Of a stretch of 7,315 nt of DNA, positions 1 to 5,749 are shown piece after piece. The notes under the pieces were generated by a model. The model was not told the origin of the DNA, did no database searches, and was given only the letters and a program-made list of their open reading frames with translations. The position numbers and the translations under genes are program-made. The stretch comes from an uncultured Lachnospiraceae bacterium (GTDB lineage: Bacteria > Bacillota > Clostridia > Lachnospirales > Lachnospiraceae), in assembly GCA_902797785.1 (NCBI GenBank), contig CADBUD010000369.1, positions 1 through 7,315 on the forward strand. The letters run 5' to 3'. Numbering within the stretch: the first letter of the stretch is position 1; each line of letters opens with the position of its first letter.

Positions 1-603
1 GAGGAATATGAAATCGATGATTTGATGAATCAAAGACGTCCGGAAATCTATATTACGGATGAAGAAGAAGCAAAGGTTCTGTGTTTGGCAGATGATTCCT
101 GGATTTTACAAAAAGATTTAAAGGAAAGCGCGGTCTACCAAAAAAACAGGAACCGTGTCGAGGCATTACAGATGGTGATGCGGAAAAAGAATTTAGAGGG
201 TGCATTATCTCTCCTTTCCCAGCAGCAAATCCGTGGGCTGGCAGCCGGCAGCAGAGTACTGGCAGAGGTAGATGAAGCTGCGAAGGGAACATATGCAATT
301 GTTCCATTGAGCAGGGATGGGAAAATTTTGACCTATCTTCGGGACAATTACAGCGTCAGCAGTCAGTCAGAAGAAAAGGATCAGGTAGCAGGGATGCTGT
401 TTCTGGGATTTTTGCTGTCAGAATATGCCCAGAATAAGCTGCATATCGAAAGTGGGGAATATTTTCCTATCAGCTCCATGGTATTAAAGGATTACATCCG
501 CTCCGCTCCCGGATTGGATTTTGTCTGGGAAAAGCTGCAAGATCCCATCGTTGTAGGAGAAGGAGGAGTCATGGTGGAGCTGGCATCGGAACAGGAACCA
601 TAA
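1..603 (+). CDS. Unrecognised protein, 3' part of a gene that starts upstream of the window
   Basis: The frame is open from base 1 to a TAA at 601-603, giving 200 visible residues. TTG at 22 and ATG at 25 are possible starts, but neither has a Shine-Dalgarno at proper distance (the only GAGGA is at bases 1-5), and the residues before them (EEYEIDD) read on smoothly. I therefore treat this as the C-terminal part of a longer protein. It is soluble-looking and mixed in charge, with an acidic start, a basic helical stretch around residues 36-62 and one short hydrophobic segment near residues 129-143 (VAGMLFLGFLL) that looks more like a buried helix than a membrane span. There are no cysteines arranged for metal binding, no signal peptide and no catalytic motif I recognise. 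It ends 26 bases before the kinase gene, so the two are probably co-transcribed and may share a pathway. Function unknown. Confidence 0.75.
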   Translation, partial: EEYEIDDLMNQRRPEIYITDEEEAKVLCLADDSWILQKDLKESAVYQKNRNRVEALQMVMRKKNLEGALSLLSQQQIRGLAAGSRVLAEVDEAAKGTYAIVPLSRDGKILTYLRDNYSVSSQSEEKDQVAGMLFLGFLLSEYAQNKLHIESGEYFPISSMVLKDYIRSAPGLDFVWEKLQDPIVVGEGGVMVELASEQEP

Positions 604-629
604 AATCAAGGAGAAAAGAGGCGAAAGAT

Positions 630-2828
630 ATGCTTTGTATGGGGTGTATGGAGGAAAATACCAGCGGATTGCGGGTCTGCCCTCACTGTGGCTATGTTGC
701 AGGATGCGGACCGGAGGAGGTCTATTATCTCCCGCCGGGAGTGGTTCTCCAAAATAAATATATCGTAGGGCGTGTGCTTGGATATGGAGGCTTTGGAGTC
801 ACCTATATTGCTTACGATCAGCAGCTAAAGCGTAAGGTTGCAATCAAAGAATACCTTCCCAGTGATTTTTCAACACGTTCTACCGGAAATCTAAAGGTGA
901 CGGTTTTTCCCGGGGAAGCAGCCAAACAGTTCGCAGATGGAATGAAAAGCTTTGTACAGGAGGCCAGAAGACTGGCAAAATTCAATGATATTCATGTTGT
1001 TGTAGATATATATGACTGCTTCATCGAAAACGATACCGGTTATATTGTCATGGAGTATTTAAGCGGGAAAAATGTCAAGCAGATCTTAAAAGAAGTCAAG
1101 CGAATGGAGTACGATTGGGCGGAATCCATAATCATTGAAGTATTGAAGGGGCTTTCCATCGTACATAAAGAGGGCATCATCCATCGGGATATCGCCCCGG
1201 ATAATATTTTTATTTTGGATAATGGCGAGGTGCGCCTGATTGATTTTGGTGCTTCCAGATATGCAACGACGGTATATTCTAAGAGCTTATCCGTGATTTT
1301 GAAGCCGGGGTATGCACCAGAGGAACAGTACCGGAGCCGGGGCGAGCAGGGGAGCTGGACCGATATCTATGCAGTGGCTGCTACATTTTATCGCATGATT
1401 ACTGGAAAACGTCCGCCGGAGTCAGTGGAACGTATGATCGAGGACAAACTGGTACCGCCGTCGATTGCGGGAGCCAAGCTGCTTCCGGCAAAGGAAAATG
1501 CCATTATGAATGCCTTGAATGTAAGGCAGGAGGACCGGATTCAGACAGCGGACGAATTTTTAGAAGCGTTGAGCAATAGCCGTACCAAGCGGAAGGCACC
1601 GAAAAAAAAGCGCGATCCCAGGAAACTTCCAATCTGGCTTGCCGCAACAATTGGAGCAGCAGCGATTCTTACTGTCGTGACAATCGGAATATTTTCCGGG
1701 CGTCTCTTTGAGGAAGAAGAGGATGTCGTAGAAACAGATGTTGCTGTGGCGCAGGACGGACAGGTCAATGTACCTCAGTTTGCCACGCTTTCGTTCGAGG
1801 AGGCAAAAGAGCTGGCAGACAGAAGTGGGGTCGAGGTTCAGATGAGCGATGAAATTGCCAGTGACATTATTGCTTATCAGAGAATCATCAGTCAGGAACC
1901 GGCATATGGAACGGTAGTGAATGAGGGCTCCATGGTCAGTCTGGTAATCAGCGGCGGAACAGAATCCACGATGGTTCCAGACGTTTGTGAGCACGAAAAA
2001 GAGGAAGCCGAGCAGCTTTTAAGAGAGTATTCTCTGAATGTGGTTTATGGAGAGCCACAGACCAGTGAAGAGATTGCAAAGGATTGTGTAATCAGCCAGA
2101 GCATTGCTGCCGGGACATCCGTTGATGCAGATTCCGAAATTATTCTTGTTCTTTCCAAAGGAACGGCAGAGGACGTAGAAAAAAGAAAAGTCAAGATGAT
2201 CGATGTGACAGGAGAAAAATACGAGGATGCCAAATCCGCATTGAAAAAAGCCGGGTTCGTCTATGTTTCCAAAAAAGAAGAATATAGTGATACGGTTCCG
2301 GCGGGAGAAGTGATTCATCAGAGCATCCCGGCAGAGGAGCGGGTCGAAAATGCGGAAACGGTTGCCCTTACGGTCAGTCTTGGAAAGGAACAGATTCGTG
2401 TTCCGAGCGTGAATCTTAAGACAGAATCAGAGGCAAAGAAGATCTTAAAGAAAGCCGGTCTGGGAAAGGTGGTCGTAAAAGAAGAGAGCAGTACCGAGGT
2501 CGAGGCAGGAAAGGTATGCCGACAGGAGCCTAAGGTGGATAAGATGGCCGACAAAGGAGAAAAAGTCACCATTTGGATCAGTACGGGAAGACCAGTAGTC
2601 AGCACACCGGCATCGAATACAGGAGGACAACAGAATACTTCCGGACAGGATACACCTGCCGCCCAGCAAAATCCTTCACAGGACAATGCTCCGGCTGTCC
2701 CGGAGACTCAGGCACCACAGCCGGCACAGGAGGCTCCGGCTCCGCAGGCACCTGCTGCGGAAGCTCCGGCATCAGATTTTACCTATGTGCCGGAGGATAA
2801 TTCCGGTGGAAACTTTTCAGCGAATTAG
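630..2828 (+). CDS. Zinc-ribbon / Ser-Thr protein kinase with four PASTA domains
   Basis: Transmembrane Hanks-type Ser/Thr kinase, 732 residues. Residues 3-20 form a CxxC-x10-CxxC zinc ribbon (C3, C6, C17, C20). The kinase domain spans about 44-315: glycine loop GYGGFG (51-56), VAIK lysine K73, probable helix-C glutamate E111, catalytic loop HRDIAPDN (185-192), DFG (205-207), a Ser/Thr-rich activation loop (213-221) and APE (229-231). A basic stretch (319-332) precedes one membrane helix (about 335-356), which fits a cytoplasmic kinase. Outside are four PASTA domains of about 65 residues (379-443, 447-511, 521-585, 589-653) and a 79-residue Pro/Ala/Gln-rich tail. PASTA domains in PrkC/Stk kinases bind peptidoglycan fragments, so a wall-sensing role is likely. 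Oddities: the lysine of HRDLKPxN is alanine here, and canonical PrkC has no zinc ribbon and normally sits beside a PP2C phosphatase, absent here; this is probably an accessory paralogue. ATG 630 is chosen because it keeps C3/C6 and has AGAGG at 617-621, 8 bases upstream. Confidence 0.95.
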   Translation: MLCMGCMEENTSGLRVCPHCGYVAGCGPEEVYYLPPGVVLQNKYIVGRVLGYGGFGVTYIAYDQQLKRKVAIKEYLPSDFSTRSTGNLKVTVFPGEAAKQFADGMKSFVQEARRLAKFNDIHVVVDIYDCFIENDTGYIVMEYLSGKNVKQILKEVKRMEYDWAESIIIEVLKGLSIVHKEGIIHRDIAPDNIFILDNGEVRLIDFGASRYATTVYSKSLSVILKPGYAPEEQYRSRGEQGSWTDIYAVAATFYRMITGKRPPESVERMIEDKLVPPSIAGAKLLPAKENAIMNALNVRQEDRIQTADEFLEALSNSRTKRKAPKKKRDPRKLPIWLAATIGAAAILTVVTIGIFSGRLFEEEEDVVETDVAVAQDGQVNVPQFATLSFEEAKELADRSGVEVQMSDEIASDIIAYQRIISQEPAYGTVVNEGSMVSLVISGGTESTMVPDVCEHEKEEAEQLLREYSLNVVYGEPQTSEEIAKDCVISQSIAAGTSVDADSEIILVLSKGTAEDVEKRKVKMIDVTGEKYEDAKSALKKAGFVYVSKKEEYSDTVPAGEVIHQSIPAEERVENAETVALTVSLGKEQIRVPSVNLKTESEAKKILKKAGLGKVVVKEESSTEVEAGKVCRQEPKVDKMADKGEKVTIWISTGRPVVSTPASNTGGQQNTSGQDTPAAQQNPSQDNAPAVPETQAPQPAQEAPAPQAPAAEAPASDFTYVPEDNSGGNFSAN

Positions 2829-2890
2829 GGAAATAAATTGTTATGAAATGAGGGATGAGAGAGGGAATGGGGAAAGGAATGGGATGATTT

Positions 2891-4780
2891 ATGAATCGAA
2901 TCAGACGCTTGCAAAGGCTTGCGGGACTTATATTATTTTGCATTCTGCTTTTCTTTGATCACAGGGAGGCCAGAGCAGATTATCCTACCTTAAAAAATGG
3001 GGTAGACTGGGATCAGACGACGAAGACCATTACCATCAGTGAAATCGATTCGGAGGAAGGGGTTCTAGGTTATATGAAATCTGCCAGTATCCTAAAAACC
3101 AACACCTCATTTAAAAGTGATAAAGTGGAACGAGCCGTGATCAAAGGAAATTTTATCAATATTCCGGCTGAACTGTTCAAAGACTGCCGGAACCTGAAGA
3201 CCGTAGAATTTCCTGATACGATAAAAATCATTGAAGCACAGGCATTCTATAACTGTGAAAGCCTGGAAAATCTTGCGCTTCCGGGAAGTGTGAACAGCAT
3301 TGGTTCAATGGCATTTGTTGGTTGTTCTTCTCTGGTCAGCATTACGATCCCTGCGGAGGTGGAGAGCCTTGAGGGACAGGAGGATTTGTTTGATGCCGGA
3401 AGTGCCGTGATCATATATGGCGTTCCGGGATCGGCAGCAGAACGATATGCTAAAAGTCTGGGACTGACTTTTGATGGAAGTCATGCCTTAGAAATTATAT
3501 TTATTGATTCCTCGGGGGATGCAGACGTGGTCGTGGGAAAAAAATCTGTCCTAATGGGAAGCTTATTTGGGGATTTGTCTGCTTTTGAACTGATGAATCA
3601 GACCGGATATACTTTTCAGGGATATTATACGGCGAGAGAGGGCGGACAAAAGCTGACGTCCAACACGAAAGCGAACGAGGCTGGGACAATGTATGCCTAT
3701 GCGCAGTGGCTGGGAGCCTCTTATCAGGTGACTTTCGAAAACCAGGGGAAAAAAATCGATACAAAACAGGTCGTGTATGGTGCGGCCTATGGAGATCTGC
3801 CATCAGGGCTTTCACAGACCGGCTCCACCTTTTTGGGCTGGTATGTGACTAACGCGAATGGAACCAAGACCAAGGTTACGGCTGCGTCAAAGGTAAAGAC
3901 CGCTGCGAACCATACCCTTACTGCAGAGTGGAAACTGAATACCTATACGATTAAAATCGTAAAGAATGGTGGAAGCGGAAGCGGCAGTGTCAGCTTTGCT
4001 TATGGCGCCAAGACCAAGGCACCGACCTTAAAAAGCAGCACCATGAAGTTTATTGGCTGGTATTCAGATAAAAAATACAAGACCAAATTTAAATTCGGAG
4101 AAAAAATGCCAGCCAGAAATCTGACAGTTTATGCCAAATGGTTCAAGCTTTCTTCCCTGAAAAAGCCGGTCGTTTCTGCCAAGGCCGTGGGATCAGATCT
4201 TAAGATTTCGATTGGCAAAATTGCAAAGGCAAGCTCTTATGTCTATGAAATCTCCACGGACAAAAACTTCAAAAAGAACGTGATTTCGGTAAAGTCATCG
4301 AAGACTTCCATTTCCCTTTCTTCAATTGAAACGGAAAAAAAGCATATTAAAAATTTTTCCAGACAATACATTCGTGTCAGAGCCAGAATGAAAGTCTCAG
4401 ATGGAAAAGATTCCTTAAAGGAGGGAAAGAACAGCTTAGTCAAAGCAACAGGAGTTCTGGTGTTCCAGCCGGTCGTCAAGATCATTTACGATAACACAAA
4501 AGGGGCATACAAGGTCAATATTAAAAATTTTGGAAATGCGGACCGGCTTGATATTATTGGAGGAACGACCTCATCAGCCAGAGCAGAAGACGAAATCTAT
4601 TACAGTCTGTCCCGGAAGACACTTGCGGGAGCCGGATTAAAGATTTCAAATCTAAAGGATGCATATTTCCAGTTCTTGACTAAAGCCAACGCGAAAGCGC
4701 GTAGGTTCCAAATTGTGTATTTTAAGCTGACAAAAGGAAGCAAGACCTCAAAGGGATCGAAAACAGGGAAGGTGTCTTAG
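2891..4780 (+). CDS. Secreted BspA-type leucine-rich-repeat and InlB B-repeat protein
   Basis: A 629-residue exported protein. The start at 2891 gives a classic signal peptide: basic RIRR (3-6), hydrophobic core (about 11-22) and a likely cleavage site ARA|D after residue 29. A purine-rich stretch (GGGGAAAGGAA) about 10 bases upstream is a usable but not ideal ribosome site. Residues about 79-156 are three 23-residue BspA-like LRR units (pattern F..C..L..v.fP..i..I...AF), ending in the usual capping segment (IIYGVPGSAAERYAK). Three InlB B-type (Listeria-Bacteroides) repeats follow at about 202-273, 278-347 and 351-417, each ending in an aromatic YAQW/TAEW/YAKW signature. Residues about 424-520 look Fn3-like. 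The lysine-rich end has no LPxTG, membrane helix or recognisable wall-binding repeat. Such proteins usually act in adhesion or surface binding, but the ligand cannot be told. The 62-base gap after the kinase shows no clear promoter or terminator, so co-transcription is plausible. Confidence 0.9.
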   Translation: MNRIRRLQRLAGLILFCILLFFDHREARADYPTLKNGVDWDQTTKTITISEIDSEEGVLGYMKSASILKTNTSFKSDKVERAVIKGNFINIPAELFKDCRNLKTVEFPDTIKIIEAQAFYNCESLENLALPGSVNSIGSMAFVGCSSLVSITIPAEVESLEGQEDLFDAGSAVIIYGVPGSAAERYAKSLGLTFDGSHALEIIFIDSSGDADVVVGKKSVLMGSLFGDLSAFELMNQTGYTFQGYYTAREGGQKLTSNTKANEAGTMYAYAQWLGASYQVTFENQGKKIDTKQVVYGAAYGDLPSGLSQTGSTFLGWYVTNANGTKTKVTAASKVKTAANHTLTAEWKLNTYTIKIVKNGGSGSGSVSFAYGAKTKAPTLKSSTMKFIGWYSDKKYKTKFKFGEKMPARNLTVYAKWFKLSSLKKPVVSAKAVGSDLKISIGKIAKASSYVYEISTDKNFKKNVISVKSSKTSISLSSIETEKKHIKNFSRQYIRVRARMKVSDGKDSLKEGKNSLVKATGVLVFQPVVKIIYDNTKGAYKVNIKNFGNADRLDIIGGTTSSARAEDEIYYSLSRKTLAGAGLKISNLKDAYFQFLTKANAKARRFQIVYFKLTKGSKTSKGSKTGKVS

Positions 4781-4803
4781 CGAATATATATAGTAAGGAA
4801 CTG

Positions 4804-4969
4804 TGCATTAAATAAATGCATTTACTATAATACGTTAATGCATATAAACGCGATAGGAAAGGCGCTTTCAGCGCCTCGCGTTTGGCGCAATGGGAAACGA
4901 ATAAATTCGTTTCCTATACTTTTTAACGAAAACTGTTGCCGTTTTTCGCTAATGGGATAAATTAATGCA
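4804..4969. repeat. Nested palindromic intergenic element
   Basis: This AT-rich gap between the secreted protein and the small acidic genes is dense in inverted repeats. TGCATTAA at 4804-4811 is matched by TTAATGCA at 4962-4969, framing about 166 bases. Inside are GGCGCT-TTC-AGCGCC (4861-4875), AAACGCG (4846-4852) pairing CGCGTTT (4877-4883), a 12-bp stem with one G-U pair (4890-4901 with 4906-4917, loop TAAA) followed by five T at 4920-4924, and CGAAAAC (4927-4933) with GTTTTTCG (4941-4948, one-base bulge). ATAGGAAA (4853-4860) can also pair with TTTCCTAT (4910-4917), so alternative folds exist. It could be a mobile palindromic (MITE/REP-like) element, or transcript structure ending the upstream unit. 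I see no flanking target duplication and no gene here. Confidence 0.6.
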
Positions 4970-5008
4970 AATAAATAATAAAATTGTATAAAATTAAGTA
5001 CAAAAAAC

Positions 5009-5037
5009 TTGTAAAATAGAAGAAAATGTTGTATAGT
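5009..5037 (+). promoter_or_regulatory. Sigma-A-like promoter for the 5073-7084 gene group
   Basis: TTGTAA (5009-5014) and TATAGT (5032-5037) are separated by exactly 17 bases, matching 4 of 6 and 5 of 6 consensus positions. The surrounding DNA is very AT-rich, with an A-run at 5002-5007 just before the -35 box. Transcription would begin near 5044, leaving a leader of about 30 bases before the ATG at 5073 with its ribosome site in place. No operator-like palindrome overlaps the boxes. Confidence 0.65.
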
Positions 5038-5059
5038 TATTGGAACAAGAAAAAAATAC

Positions 5060-5064
5060 AGGAG
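5060..5064 (+). promoter_or_regulatory. Ribosome binding site that fixes the start at 5073
   Basis: AGGAG lies 8 bases before ATG 5073. This decides the start of the gene: an in-frame TTG at 5040 would add 11 residues, but it falls between the -10 box and the expected transcription start and has no Shine-Dalgarno. Confidence 0.8.
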
Positions 5065-5072
5065 TATTTGAT

Positions 5073-5471
5073 ATGACAAGAGAGGAAATCAGATACGAGC
5101 TAGTGACAGCGATTACCAGACGGAGGGATTTGTATATTGAGCTGGGAAAAGCATATTATGAACATTTTTCAGATAATCCGGATCCTGAGTTTGAAGAGAT
5201 TATCGAAGAGATTCAAAAGATGCAGACCGTTCAGGCTCCGCCACGGATTCAGATCGAGCCGCTGGATGTCTATACAGATGAGATTGAAAAGAGCATTGCA
5301 AAAGAAGTGAAAGAGGGATTACTGGAAGAACAGCTTTTGGATGTGGAAAATCAGCTTTCAAAGGAGGTTCAGGATGAATTGACAAAAGATATTCTGGAAG
5401 AAACCCTGTCTGAGCTGCAAAAAGAAGTTGCGGATGAATATGAAAGAAGAAAAAATGAGGGCATTTCATAA
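5073..5471 (+). CDS. Small acidic helical protein with LGKxYY motif (132 aa)
   Basis: A 132-residue protein starting at ATG 5073 (MTREEIRYEL). It has no signal peptide, membrane helix or cysteine pair. Residues about 20-50 hold the motif YIELGKAYYEHFSDNPDPEF followed by EEIIEEIQ. From memory, this YxxLGxxYYxxH.d.P..eF.eiieeI pattern recurs in helical stretches of Clostridia proteins that often also carry a zinc ribbon; no zinc ribbon is present here. After a short proline-containing linker (APPRIQIEP, about 50-58), the rest is a Glu/Lys/Leu-rich, probably coiled-coil region (about 67-128). The product is strongly acidic and cytoplasmic by appearance. It is the first gene after the 5009-5037 promoter, with the smaller related gene 15 bases downstream. 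A role as a scaffold or partner subunit is possible, but the function is not known. Confidence 0.8.
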   Translation: MTREEIRYELVTAITRRRDLYIELGKAYYEHFSDNPDPEFEEIIEEIQKMQTVQAPPRIQIEPLDVYTDEIEKSIAKEVKEGLLEEQLLDVENQLSKEVQDELTKDILEETLSELQKEVADEYERRKNEGIS

Positions 5472-5486
5472 AGAAAAGGAGATAGC

Positions 5487-5699
5487 ATGCTAGTGGAAGA
5501 ATGTTTTATTCGATTAGGAGAAATGTATTTTATGAAATACGGACAAAATTCCAATCAGAGATTTCATGAGTTAACAGAGGCAATTGAGGAGGAGGGGCTG
5601 CGGATTAAATTCTTAGAATACAAACTCGAAGAATTTGACAAGCAGAATGAAAAACGGAGCATGGAGCAGTCCAAGTCAGAAGATGAGTCTGGTGAGTGA
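5487..5699 (+). CDS. Small acidic helical protein related to the gene upstream (70 aa)
   Basis: A 70-residue protein with a strong ribosome site (AAAGGAG, 5475-5481, 5 bases before ATG 5487), so despite its size it is likely translated. Residues about 7-34 read FIRLGEMYFMKYGQNSNQRF followed by HELTEAIE. This aligns without gaps to residues about 20-47 of the preceding protein: I, L, G, Y, N, F, E, E and I are identical over 28 positions, and several other positions are conservative (Y/F, I/L). It then has a Glu/Lys-rich helix and a polar Ser/Glu tail, with no membrane helix or metal site. The two genes look like a diverged tandem duplication of one helical-hairpin module, here stripped to almost nothing else. 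It may pair with the larger protein. Function unknown. Confidence 0.75.
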   Translation: MLVEECFIRLGEMYFMKYGQNSNQRFHELTEAIEEEGLRIKFLEYKLEEFDKQNEKRSMEQSKSEDESGE

Positions 5700-5749
5700 G
5701 AGTATTTTTTGACCAGCAGATCTAGAATCAATCAGAGGAGGAACGAACC

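Noticed and set aside
22..27. TTG 22 or ATG 25 as a true start of the first gene
   Set aside because: The frame is open to the left edge and there is no ribosome site at suitable distance; it is better read as an incomplete gene.
1560..1994. Minus-strand frames inside the kinase gene
   Set aside because: The + strand frame is a complete, well-conserved kinase; the antisense peptides have no family signature.
4826..4831. TATAAT as a -10 box
   Set aside because: No acceptable -35 at 16-18 bases upstream; AT-rich context makes chance likely.
5040..5072. TTG start at 5040 giving a 143-residue version of the first small protein
   Set aside because: It overlaps the promoter/transcription-start zone and has no Shine-Dalgarno, while ATG 5073 has AGGAG 8 bases upstream.
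4825..5079. Minus-strand 84-residue frame in the intergenic gap
   Set aside because: AT-rich and Phe/Tyr/Leu-rich by composition, crosses the palindromes and the + strand promoter, and lacks a purine-rich site before its start.
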